DNA of 64,000 nt from Metellina segmentata. Taxonomy: Eukaryota; Arthropoda; Arachnida; Araneae; Tetragnathidae. Positions 52,176-63,187 of the stretch are shown in pieces. The DNA lies in NCBI GenBank assembly GCA_947359465.1, contig OX375877.1:51312744-51376743 (forward strand). Direction: 5' to 3'. How positions within the stretch are numbered: position 1 is the stretch's first letter; every line of letters begins with the position of its first letter. The translations under genes were made by a program, and so were the position numbers. The notes under the pieces were generated by a model. It had not been told where the DNA came from, made no database searches, and worked only from the letters and a program-made list of their open reading frames with translations.

Positions 52176-53458
52176 TGACAAAAGTGCTTAACACATGCAA
52201 TATACAGTTGCAGATTTAGGGGGCTATAGCTAAAAGCTGCTCTAAGTTTACTTTCAAAAATAACTTATTCAATTTGAAGCTTCGCACTACTGTGTGATAA
52301 ACCATTATTGCCTTTGTATTTCTGAAAAGGTGCTACTTGCAAAATATAAAACCTACTAATAATAATCAGTAAGCTGTCTGGTCCCAAAACCAAATAAGTA
52401 AATAATATTCTGCCGAGTAGTATGTAATGGGTTAAATGATCAGATGTTCATTAATGTTGCACTTCCATTATGATTACCTGAACCAAAAGAAATTCATTAT
52501 TGATGACATATGAAATTATCACCAAAAACAAACATCATTTAGTTATCAAGAAACATAACAGTTGTTTTGATGAAAAAGTTAACAATGTGAATTTATAATC
52601 ATGGTGCAAGGAAATTCTTTACAGGCTCAGGTGAATTATTTCTGAATTTGTATAATCTTTTACAAGCCATCTCTTAACTAAAGGAAATTTATTATTCATA
52701 AATACAATGATACAAAGCTCTGAATTTTTCTTTTTCAGGATGCAACTCCATTCTGTTTACCCTTATCCTGATAGAGAAAAATTAATTATGTTTCCTCTTA
52801 CATAAAAATACAATGATACAAACTTTTCCAACAGAATCCTAAAAACAAGAATTGTTTCTTTCTATACACTGATTTTTTTTTTATAATTACCCTTAAGTAG
52901 TTGCCATGCTTTTCACCTACATGAATCTTGAATGACTACATCTCGAATTTCTCACTTAAAATCATAGCAGTAACTAGTCTTATGAATGTTTGAAGTTACT
53001 TTAAAATCATTCGTATTCATTTGCTACTTCTGTGAAATATTTCTTGACAATTTAATCCAACAATCTTGACCTCATTACATCTTATAATCATCACAATGCA
53101 AATGATTTTCATAGCTTAAAATCGCTACATATAGAATTTTCCACTTAAATTCTAAGCAGTAGCTAGATATAAAGAATATGCAAGACTACTGTATTCATAC
53201 GTATTTGCTGCTTATTTGAAATATTTCTTGACAAAACAATTATTTTTTTATTCAATAAAGTCTTGTGTGAAGTTTTATTACATCTTATGATCTTGACAAT
53301 GCAAATTATTGAAGTAAATTTGACAACCAGAAGCTGTCTTGTCTTCTCAACATTTAATGAAAGTAATTTATTGCTAGATGGGTAATTAGTAGCTACAGAG
53401 TTTAGTTCTATCTGTCTGGTTAAAGTGAGTATGGCATGAAATTAATCAATCTTCCTGA
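52176..53458. other. Anonymous AT-rich stretch
   Basis: Some internal similarity is visible (ATGATACAAAGCTC/ATGATACAAACTTT and two AATATTTCTTGACAA segments at about 53037 and 53220), suggesting weak old repeats. No gene. Confidence 0.45.
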
Positions 53459-54943
53459 AGATTTAAAGCTTTACAGATATGATTTTTCTGTAATTTAATG
53501 GAATTTTTGTAATTTTGAGCAGATATTGTACCGCAGGTTTCATATAAATAAAATTTTTTCAACCAATATAACCCAGATTATTTTCATTTAAAGGTATAAA
53601 TAAATATTCACTATGGGCAAATTGTTCTCCAGCCAATTGAGATAATATTTCATCAGTCTTATAGATATAATCCGTTTCTAAGCTCGTGGCAGCTGAAGTA
53701 TTCGTACCACAAAGAATCATAAAAATCCATAATAACACTGTCGGGAAAATTAGAAATTAATCAATCACAGAATGCTTTGACAAAACAGAGATCCTACCTC
53801 CAGGGTTCTTACTACTGAAAGTTGGAAGGCTATATTGTTATATTGAGCATTTGGAAGTTTAGTGAAAAAAAGTGAACTTGTGATCCAAGCCTCATCTAGA
53901 GATAGAAATATGGAAACAACGTTACACATTTAAAAATATTTTATGTGCAACATTATGGAGATTAATACCTGCATTGAACAGAACCTTCTGTGTAACAATT
54001 GTAGAATTCAATTCAACAGCCTTGGGCTCAGGTAGATCAACAGGTTGAATTAAACTCTCAGATGAAGAATTGAGAGATGGAAACTGAGCAGCAGGTAAGT
54101 CATGGAAAACCTTTTGCTTTTCGACATCAAGCTTGCCACCTTCTTTTAGCACTGCGTAAAGAGTTAAATGCTAGATGAAAGTTTCCTTTCCTCCTGTAAA
54201 AAATGAAGGCCCTCCCTTTGCCATACTACCTGTCCAAGTGACTGGGATCTACAAAAAGAATTATTTGGCTTCTTTTGGCAGTAGAAAAACAGCCTGTGGT
54301 TTAGAAGATAATTTTTTGTGTTCACTTTCTGCAGAAAAAGTCTCTGCTTGTTTTTCAAGGGAGAGATAGTTATCGCGAGACAATATGGCTGAAATCACAA
54401 TGCACGTCTCTTGGTTACAGTTTATTATGTTTTGCAACAGGTCCTCAAATTTTGAGAAGCATTTCTAAAGGCAATGATAGGTGTTATTGGTGCCTACATG
54501 AACAAGAATCAAGTCACCATTCTTTAAAGATGAAACCTTATTCGTTACACGTTCAATGGTGATTCCTGGAAAAGCTAGAACATGTATTACATTACCATGT
54601 AATTGTGATGACAAGAAATACAAAAATGAATATCACAAACAAAATAACTTTTAAAATAACAAAATATATATTATGTAAGAAAAAGGATAAACGATTCCAG
54701 GCAAGCTTCGCGATATCAAGGAGCGTAATCAAATCCACAAACAGGCACCGATCCTTCGTATTTCGTAAGCGACTGGCGTGATTTTCCACTACAATGCATT
54801 CCAAACTTGGCTTTAACTGAGTTGGCTCCCATGCCAAAAAAGTTTTTCAGCCAAGACGGCGAAACCTATAGCAACCTCCGAAATTCTATAGCAACCTAGT
54901 GTGCCCCTAGGCGCTGCATTTCGCACCCAAAAGAAACTTTCCT
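53459..54943. repeat. Duplicated unclassified element, copy 2 (partner 44772-46542)
   Basis: Same order as copy 1, but about 300 bp is deleted at 54611, removing most of the SGNH-like part. It contains the unrecognised frame 53922-54152, which matches 45278-45466. Confidence 0.85.
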
Positions 54944-57900
54944 TCGAACCAGTCAGGAGAAATAACATGGAGCTGCGTGCACACGGTCCGTCTAGTTACT
55001 TCTAAGGTCGATGCTTTCCGGGCCATGACGTCACAAAACCAGATAAAACGATCTAACGTTTCATCTCCGCGATGAAAAATGTGTACACGATCGCGAAATT
55101 ATACTTTTCATCGCATCGAATTTATTTCTGAACCAACTGTAAAAATAATTATGCCATAGGAAAGAGCGTATTCTAAACTTTCATGTGGTATTTTGAAATT
55201 TTAAAACTAATAGTATTAAGCTATAGATTTGACAATTTTAATTTGTATCGGAAATTACTATCTAAAAATTCCGAAATTTGTATGACCAACTTTTAATTGC
55301 ATCGAATTTATTTATTAACCAATTTAAAAAATAACTGTACCACAAGAAATAGTAAATTCTAAGGTTTCCAGTGATGTTTTCAAATTTAAAAACTGATAGT
55401 AATAAGCTATAGATATGGCAGTTTTAACGAAAGTGTCCTGATTTTCAAGAAAGTATTAACAGGAACCAAATTAAAATTTCTAAAAAAACTCGGTGATGTG
55501 TAAAAGTTTGCGTTTAGAGGTATTCTAAAAAAAATTCATGGCTGAAGACAGAACATTTGTACCGTGTTTCGCTCACTCGCAAGAATTTTGCTTTTTTTCG
55601 ACTTTGACAATTATTCCACCCTAAACTACGTAATAGCCGCATAAGAAGAAAAATTATTCTCCATCTAGTTCCCTATACAATTTTGAACAAACCTTATTAA
55701 TTTAGCAATTTTCTGATGCGTACTTTCTGGGGAAACCATCTGAGAATTGAGCATAAAAAGCTAGTTTTCATTCCTGCAGCAGAAACTTCTTTTTAATATA
55801 CAGAAGAATAAAAATTATGAGTGGTGTCTGTGATCCAACAAACTTATTTATCTAAGTTCAAAATTTTCACGTCACTGGTTATGGGTTACAATCAAAGTAA
55901 CTGGCTTAGAACCAGATGAAACAATTTACGCGGTTCCATTATGTGATTTACTATGCTAAATTCTGTTGCATTTTAATCTTTAAAAAATGTGTCCAATTAT
56001 ATTTCCTATTACAATAATGTTATAGATAATATATACTATTAATGTTTAACTTAAAAATCACAAAACTACCTAGAAACTAAACTGATTTCATTACCTAAGG
56101 TCCAAGAAATTTAGACTTGTACAGGCAAGGAATTAATTTTAAAACCATAAAATTCGATTATTTTAATTTTAAAAAATCATGCTTTTTTCATACCAATATG
56201 GAATGATAAATTTGCAATAAGACATAAAACTTTGAAATTTCAACAGGTATCTGTAAAGTTCGTTCTATTTATTGTTACACTTACTCGTATCTCAGATTTT
56301 TTTTCAGAACTAATCTTTTGTACTCATAAAACTATAGGTATTGTCTTCTGTTTTGTGAATTCATTAACGATAAAGTTATTTTCTAATAAAAACGTGTAAT
56401 TTATAACAAACTAGCCACTGCGTGATGTAAGGCAGCCGTGAAACAAACACTTCCTTTTATAATAGATTTAAAATTTGGACAATTTTGCATAAAATTTAAA
56501 AAAAGTCCAAATTTCAAAATTGTTTTGTTATCTTTCAAACTCTAAAGTTTTCATCATTAGGTTTCTACTTTTTAAATTTACCCAAATATTTAAAAAAGTA
56601 TTTTATATCGAATACAATATTTAAACAAGTTACAAAAAATGCATGACAAAGTCCTTACAGTTACACAACTTGAAATTTTAAGTTAATGGTAATTTAGGTG
56701 TTACAATTAACAAACTAGGATCAGGGGCAGTAGAGTAGTGTGCAAAAGCAGCCTCATTAATTACAAATCTTGTTAAGATGGAAAATATAACACAAATTTA
56801 TTTTATTTCTTCAAAATGTTTTGCAATGTAAAAAATTTAGTGTTAATATTTAGTTGATCATAGAAGCCCTCTTGTTTATTTTGATAGTCATGAGGCTATT
56901 TAGAAAGTTTCCTGTTTATGTATGCCTTTCCAAAGCTATTATATATTATTTGTTCTGCTGAAATACAAAGAACTTCTACATTATTTTTATTGTTAAATGT
57001 TTTTATATAAAGTGGGTAGAGCCAATAGGCTTAACAGCAACATTGGTAAAATTTCTTCAAAGTTGAAGATAAATTTTAAATCAGATATAAAATAAATGAT
57101 GCATACATCTTGGATGAAGCATTTCATTATAGAAGTTTCTTTTTGATACATTACCAGAGCCTGCATTTGATAGTTATAGACACTGCAGTTTTCTTTTAAC
57201 TATCCTCTTGCAAAATTCATATACATGAATGTTTTGTACAGAATATTTGATTATTTTAGTAAGTTAAAGGTAAGTTACCGCTATCATGTGGCTGAACATA
57301 ACAAAATCCACCATTTTAATGGATAAAATCAGTAAGCATTCAAAATAAAAAGAGCAATATCCAGAAACAAAATTTATAAAGCACAAATTTATTTTTATTT
57401 CACAGCAAAAAGTTATTTCTTTAGATAACACAAACAAATCCACTATTTACAGTCGTAAACACAAGAGAACACGCATTACACACAATATAAAAGTTCAATA
57501 ATACTTTAAATGGTAAATGGAGGCAAATTACCAAAAATCTCTTTTTTACCAACCAGAGGAGAGAGCATATTCTATTGAGCAACAGGAAAAACCCTAGCTG
57601 AATCTGACTCTCGATAACATAAAATATGCACTATGAATCAGAATCGAAACAATATAAATACAATACGAGTAAATGGGTACAAATATTGTTATCTACCTAG
57701 GTTTATATCCTGAGCTATACTGTTATCACCTGCTATTGTTGAGATTCAGCAGGTAAAAAAATTTGCTCCAAAGAATACGTAACAGTTCATAAATTAAAAA
57801 AAAGACATGTTATTTAAAATTTTTGTTTAACAACCAAAAAGTAAATTCTATTGAATAGCATGCAATAAAATGCTCACTCAACAAAATCTACCATTTGATT

Positions 57901-58009
57901 TAAGTGCAAAAAAAAAACAATGTTTAAAGATCAAAATAGAAAATTTTGCATTTTAATAAAAGTGGATGCACATTTTGTTCTCACAGATTTTTATATTATG
58001 AAGATTGTT
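54944..58009. other. Anonymous AT-rich stretch
   Basis: About 3 kb with no supported gene or RNA. A perfect CRE-like TGACGTCA lies at 55026-55033 within a locally GC-richer patch (54960-55100), but no adjacent exon was found. Confidence 0.45.
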
Positions 58010-58283
58010 TAGCCGACCAACCGGTATAGTGGTTAAGGTGTATGTTAGCCTCTAGATCGAAAGGTTCCTGGTTCGAATCTGGATGTTTGTAAGCATATGG
58101 TGTAGAGGTGGCTGGTGCACATTAAATCTGTCGTGGTCGAAAGTCCATACGTTGGGTTGGTGTGGAAGTTTGGAGAGTGGGGTATCATTCCAGATGTTGC
58201 TTTGTCATCTGATCATGGTTCAAAATTACGTGGCGATACACTGAATGGCTTAGACTGGGATGGTGGTAACTAGTTGAAAATCC
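58010..58283 (+). mobile_element. tRNA-derived SINE copy 9, decayed
   Basis: The head is intact (GCCGACCAACCGGTATAGTG) but has small indels, and the distal body is lost. An 11-bp duplication TGAAGATTGTT flanks it (57999-58009 and 58284-58294). Confidence 0.8.
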
Positions 58284-58294
58284 TGAAGATTGTT

Positions 58295-58720
58295 GGGATA
58301 AAACTTATGATAAAAGGTGATCCCACTCTTGGTAATTTATGTTGAGGTTTTTCTGCAATACAAGCATCAATATAAATAGAAATTCTCCATCATTGTAAAA
58401 CTGGCTCAAGGGAAATGTTATGCTGAAAATACACTCGTGCAGAAAACATGGATTACGAATCATAAATGTGATATTCAAGAGCATAAATATAGCTAAAGCG
58501 AATTGATCTTTATGCATTTCAAAAAGCAATATGAACTATCATCAAAAGAATAATGCATATAAATAGAAGCAAATGATTTAATATCTTTAGTTACCAACCT
58601 CAAAGTCTGGGTAGTATTCCAGATCAAGCAGACTCAACAGAATGCACCATTTGGAAAACTAGTAGGAAATAGAAATATATGAAAATAGTAAAGAAAGCAG
58701 ATGCAAACATTGTTACTTAC
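58295..58720. other. Likely intron of the minus-strand gene
   Basis: It begins next to the splice donor at 58720 on the minus strand. A possible further exon at about 58605-58661 has a pyrimidine-rich acceptor (CTATTTCCTACTAG), but it would run into a stop in the phase set by the first exon. Confidence 0.3.
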
Positions 58721-58800
58721 CTGAATCTAATCCTTGCTTTCACTTTTTCTCCATCTGGATAGCGAAGTTGAATCAATAGATCGAATACGAACGAACACAT
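58721..58800 (-). CDS. Candidate first coding exon, unidentified gene
   Basis: On the minus strand, an ATG at 58800 opens 26 codons (MCSFVFDLLIQLRYPDGEKV, then KARIRF) that run into a strong splice donor AG|GTAAGTAAC (58720-58712), leaving phase 2. Just upstream TTTTTCTCGCAG could alternatively be an acceptor, in which case this is an internal or second exon. The peptide loosely recalls UBX-like sequence but I cannot name the gene. It faces the PRMT7 exon 437 bp away in the opposite direction, which supports a shared promoter. It is read from splice signals and codon sense only. Confidence 0.5.
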
Positions 58801-59236
58801 TCTGCGAGAAAAATGAAAACCATTTTGCCAAAATAAAAATGCGGTACGCGCCTCTACTACAAGGGTTGCTTATTTAATTGGCGACAGAACTAGAATGTCG
58901 AAAAAATTAGTGATATCGCTAAAATCTACTGCCATGTCACGTGGACCAATCAGATCATCAGGGTTCATTACTGGCGGCAGATGAAAGTCTCCAGACAAGC
59001 GAGAGATATTTCGAAGGAGCCGAAAATGCAATGCGCATGAGCAAACTTTCTTTGGTTATTTCGCTATTCTTGTTGCCAATTTAATGTAGAATTCTAGCAG
59101 TCCTGCTATAGATCAGCATTTGCCATTCATTTGTTGACTGTAGAGTCGGTTGACTCTTGAATCGGGAATTGTTGTGGCACGTGTGTTTTCCTTTTCGAGA
59201 TTTGGAGCCGGGGGAAGTATTAAAAATTTTGTTAGA
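58801..59236. promoter_or_regulatory. Candidate bidirectional promoter and PRMT7 5' UTR
   Basis: 437 bp between two divergent first exons, less AT-rich than its surroundings. Contains CACGTG (59179-59184) and short GC-rich patches (TACTGGCGGCAGATG, GGAGCCGGGGG). No TATA box is placed convincingly. The role is inferred from gene layout. Confidence 0.45.
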
Positions 59237-59331
59237 ATGAGTAAATTTACAATGGTTGTTAATCCAATAATAGGGAAAAATGAGTGGATGGAAAAACCCG
59301 AATATTATGATTATTTTCAAGAAGTCGCACG
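59237..59331 (+). CDS. PRMT7: PRMT7 (protein arginine N-methyltransferase 7), first coding exon
   Basis: ATG at 59237 begins MSKFTMVVNPIIGKNEWMEK, then PEYYDYFQEVA and the first two bases of an Arg codon before the donor CG|GTGAGC (59332). The spacing NP-x-G-x-x-EW-x-E-x-x-x-YDY-x-QE-x-AR is that of the PRMT7 N-terminus just before the SSYADMLHD methyltransferase motif. PRMT7 transfers a single methyl group from S-adenosylmethionine to arginines of histones and splicing proteins. The catalytic domains must lie in later exons; I found none before the window end, which implies a first intron over 4.6 kb containing a SINE, a Tc1 and a hAT end. An in-frame upstream extension (59150-59236) lacks an ATG fit and is likely 5' UTR. 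Confidence 0.8.
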
Positions 59332-60018
59332 GTGAGCTATTGCTACATTTTCTTTTATATTGAAGTATTCATTAATAGCCCATGTGTTCAGTACTCTCGT
59401 CATACAAAAATTATCACGGTTTGCACAGAATTAAATATTAGATGAAACAAACTATTAAATTTCTTTTAATCCTGAACACTTTGGTTTGAAAAGCTCATGT
59501 TCGGGGGAGGGGACATTTTCTACGGGAACAAATTCGTTGGATCCGCAAAGTTTATATTTTTGAAGTTGCCCCAGTCACGTAAAAACAAAAATGAATTAAA
59601 AAGTAAAATTAAAGTAATCGATACGACACAAATTTGCTTTTGAATGATGCTATTTCAATGGTACTGATACACAGTGTATGCTGATTTAAATCTAGATGTC
59701 AATGTGATCCTAAAGAGAATTGCTTTAAGTCAAGGAGTAAAAATTTACTGCATTGGATTTGTTGAACTTGGATTTTTTAAAATTTTAATCTGATTTTTAT
59801 GATTAAATATGTCTGATATGTTTTGAAATCAATGTAGAATCTGAATAGTACCTAGCTATTCCTGGAAGTTCACCTCATGATCAATGCAGCTTTCAACTGT
59901 CACTATATGTTGCTGGGTTAAGAAGTGGGAGTATTTGGTAATTGTAGAGATCAAAACGTGGTTGTGGTAAGCATGGTATTAGAAGAGTAAAAATTCCATT
60001 GGAGTTCCTTCTGCCATG
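59332..60018. other. PRMT7 first intron, no other feature
   Basis: AT-rich with no motif. It ends in the left SINE target-site copy (60007-60018). Confidence 0.5.
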
Positions 60019-60335
60019 GTCGACCAACCGGTATAGTGGTTAAGGTGTAAGCCTCTAGATCGGAAGGTTCGAATCCGGGTCCGGGCATGGATGTTTGTAA
60101 GCGTATGGTGTAGAGGCGGCTGGTGCACCTCAAATCTGTCGTTGCTGAAAGTCCTCACGTTGGGTTGGTGTGGAAGTTTGGAGAGTGGGGTGCCAGCTCA
60201 GGTGTTGCTTCGTCATCTGACCATGGTTCAAAATTATGAGGTGTTCTCGAATATTTCCCTTAAGGGATTGATCCCTGACCGTTGTCAATAGCCCGTTGTG
60301 TTGCTCTAGTACGACGTTAACTAAAATTACTATTA
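60019..60335 (+). mobile_element. tRNA-derived SINE copy 10
   Basis: Full-length copy except for a short deletion next to the B box (GGAAGGTTCGAATCCGGG). The 12-bp duplication CCTTCTGCCATG (60007-60018) and CCTTCTGCTATG (60336-60347) has one mismatch. Confidence 0.88.
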
Positions 60336-60392
60336 CCTTCTGCTATGACTACTGCTCATGCTGTCACTTGTTCAATATCATGAGGAAAAGTG

Positions 60393-60450
60393 TTGTTTAC
60401 AATTACCCCTACTTTCAAGGGTAATAGTAAACACGTGGGGTAATAGTAAA
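60393..60450. repeat. Short inverted and direct repeat
   Basis: GTTTACAATTACCC is followed by its near-complement GGGTAATAGTAAAC, and that unit is repeated once more after CACGTG. It could form a small hairpin. Function unknown. Confidence 0.6.
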
Positions 60451-60555
60451 CAGTTGAGTACGGTGTTAAATTTCTTTCCTAGAATCTTCGTACTAATTAA
60501 GTATAAAAGTAGAATAGTGACAAGTTAGTTTAGTAGGATGAACAATGTTTAATTA

Positions 60556-61677
60556 CACTGCTCAATTTACCACCACGCATGCGTGGTTTTAGCAGCGCCC
60601 TCTGAACTGATGCTAAAAGTGTATAAATAGAGTGCTGTAGTGAGTCGTTGAAAATAGTGCATGGTTATTTTTTAGTGGCGAATGTTTAATGAGACCTAAG
60701 TATGCCTCCACGACGAAATAAGGTGAAATTTCAACAACTTACGGAGTTTGAACGGGGGAGAATCATCGGCCTTCCTGAAGGAGTTGGCAGCACTTTGGTC
60801 TACTGCTACAGGTGTACTAATGTCGGCTTCGTCAATTCGTCGACGTCTGCTGCACCGTGGACTGAGTGCAAGGATTCCTTTATACAGGATCCCCCTCACG
60901 CTAACCATCGACAGCTGCGTCTGCAATGGGCTCACGAGCACAGAGCCTGGCGGGCTGATTGGCAACAAGTTGTCTCTTCTGACGAATCCCACTTTAATTT
61001 GTGGAACAATGATGGCTGCATTCGTATTAAACGCTATGCCAGTGAACGCTGCCTTCCAGAGTGCGTTATCGAACGTCAAATTGGCCGAACACACGGATTT
61101 ATGGTCTGGGGTGAGATTTCGTATCATGGATGATCTCAGCTGCTACGAATTGAAGGTAATCTGAATAGCAACAGGTACGTCCGTGAAGTACTAAAGCCCG
61201 AAGTCGTTCCCTTCAAGGCATCCCTGGAGCTATCTTTCAATAGGATAATACATGCCCACATGTTGCAAGGAATGTTTGAGACTTCTTTTCAGCCCAATGC
61301 ATGCAACTTCTTGCTTGACCTTCTTATTCGCCTGACATGTTGCCTATTGAGCATGTGTGGGATTTGGTTGGTCGACGTCTCGCTCGTGATCCGCGTCCTA
61401 CAGCTTCAAAAGACAAACTTTGGGTGCGCATACAAACAATATGGAATTCTTTTCCACAAGCAGACATTCAACATCTGTTTCACTCCATGCCACGTCGTAT
61501 AGCAGCACTTATTGTAGCGTGTGGTGGTTACACTGAATACTGATTTCAGACACTTAGTATTGTTTTTTTGCTTTGAAAATTTATTCAATTATTTGTACTA
61601 ATACAAGCCGTTTGTGTATTAAATTTCATTTAATTCTGATGACTCCTTCATGGTGTTGCATTTTTTACAAACAGCAG
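60556..61677 (+). mobile_element. Tc1-type transposon, dead
   Basis: Tentative ends are TA|CACTGCTCAATTTACC at 60554 and ...AAACAGCAG|TA at 61679. The inverted repeats match only loosely. The transposase pseudogene is inside. The size of about 1.1 kb is short for Tc1 because of an internal deletion. Confidence 0.65.
60702..61543 (+). pseudogene. Tc1-family transposase
   Basis: It begins MPPRRNKVKFQQLTEFERGR (start of the first helix-turn-helix). A deletion then removes most of the DNA-binding region; a short frame-shifted trace follows near 60790-60860. The catalytic domain resumes with RLQWAHEHRAWRADWQQVV, SSDESHFNLW (first catalytic Asp), ERCLPECVIERQIG and FMVWGEISYHG, then a stop. After further damage (the second-Asp QDN block is not recognisable near 61250) the end reads PIEHVWDLVGRRLARDPRP and then SMPRRIAALIVACGGYTEY. 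DDE transposases of this type cut at TA sites. This copy cannot be active. Confidence 0.88.
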
Positions 61678-61679
61678 TA

Positions 61680-62560
61680 TACTTTATCAAGAGTTTAAAA
61701 ATAGGTATTGAAAGTGAACATACAAATTCTGTGTTAATGTTTAATTAAATGTTTTTGTTTATTTTATTGTAAGTATTTTTTAATATTAGCATTTTATTTT
61801 AATTGTTTGTAAGGGTTCCATTTGTTGTTACCCTGCCCACCAGCTTTATGTGTCTAATATAGTGCTAAATTTTTTTATAATTGAGGAGACAATTTTGGCA
61901 ACTATTTTTCACATGATTGAGCTGAACGACTATTTTCATTGGTAAGAATCATGGGGAGGCCTGTAACCAACTATACAGATTGGTTTTATCTACCAGTTTT
62001 ATAAAGGGATCAATCTGGGGATTACTGAGTAGAAGCAAAAACAAGGTGGCAAACTTTTAAAACTAAGGCAAACTTTTAAAACAAGGTGGTAACAGAACCG
62101 GGAAATCATGGAATTTTTAAAATTTTGACACTTTAATTGCAATTATTATTTTTTGTCCTTTTTTGAGATGCGCGATTACAAGAACTTTTTGTACCCACCA
62201 ACAACCCCCAAATTGTGTACTTCCAGAGTCTCAAGTTACTGGATCCAGAAAAAGAGGTCATAAGAAAGTTAGGCGGGACAGAAGTAAAGTAGTAATGGAA
62301 AACAAGAAGTTGAAGTTCAGAAATTGAAGCGCAAAAGCATAATAGACAAAATGGTAATTGATTTAACCCAGAGTCCAAATCAAAAGTAAGACTAAATCCC
62401 TTTCAAATTACTTTCAAGAACCACTCACTCCCAAAAAAATCACCTCCAATGCAGCAATTAGCAATCCAAAATACAGTTATTGACTCACTTTGCCAAAAAT
62501 ATAAAAATGCCTTGAAAGGGGAAAATATATAATTAGAGGTCTATTACCAGAAGATAAACT
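61680..62560. other. Anonymous stretch with weak coding-like trace
   Basis: A plus-strand stretch at about 62225-62330 (GSRKRGHKKVRRDRSKVV and following) is basic and open but unrecognised. Nothing else. Confidence 0.35.
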
Positions 62561-62564
62561 TAAA

Positions 62565-62890
62565 AATATAAACTTTGCCAAGGTCAGGTTTTTTGTCATG
62601 GTATTGAAGAAAAAAAATTAAATTGACACTTCATCATCATCCGAGTGATGATGAAGATGAGATTTCATATTCAAATAACAAAAGTGAAAACTGCACCATT
62701 AAGAACTTTTTGCCAGAGAATATCCATGAGAGGATATAGCTGCTTGTTGAATTAACTGGAGGCTATAGAATAAAAACTAAATAAAGATATGCTGCTATTG
62801 CCCAAGGGGATGTTGAAGATGACGGCAAAGTCAAAATTAATGTGCTTGAATGCTATTGATGAGTACTCTCACAAATTATGTCGGGTCTGT
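62565..62890 (+). pseudogene. Decayed coding fragment with LTGGYR/RYAAIAQG motif
   Basis: Plus-strand pieces CTIKNFLPENIHERI, LLVELTGGYRIKTK (a stop follows) and RYAAIAQGDVEDDGKVKINV (about 62740-62850) resemble a small domain I have seen in transposon-related proteins of arthropods but cannot name. Acidic residues precede it (SDDDEDEISY-like, 62645-62680). Stops and frameshifts make it a relic. Confidence 0.35.
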
Positions 62891-63187
62891 TACTTCGTAA
62901 TAAAATATTTCATGCATATAAAATTTGCTGACCCAGGTTTACAAAAGAGGTAGCAAATAACAGTTATGAAATCCATTTATGATATTATTTGAATGAATGC
63001 AACATAAAATTATTTTTTTATAAATTCAAGAGAAAATGCCAACTAATGCAAAAATAATAAAGTAACAGATCTGACGTAGTTTAATATAAAAAATTAAATA
63101 TTTTCCTTATGCAAAAATGTGTAATAATTTTATATTTGGGACTAATTACCCATATGAAAGCAAATTTTATAGTTAAAATAATTGTAA

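Noticed and set aside
58600..58661. Second exon of the minus-strand gene
   Set aside because: The acceptor and donor look plausible, but the phase from the first exon gives a stop after eight codons, so it is not called.
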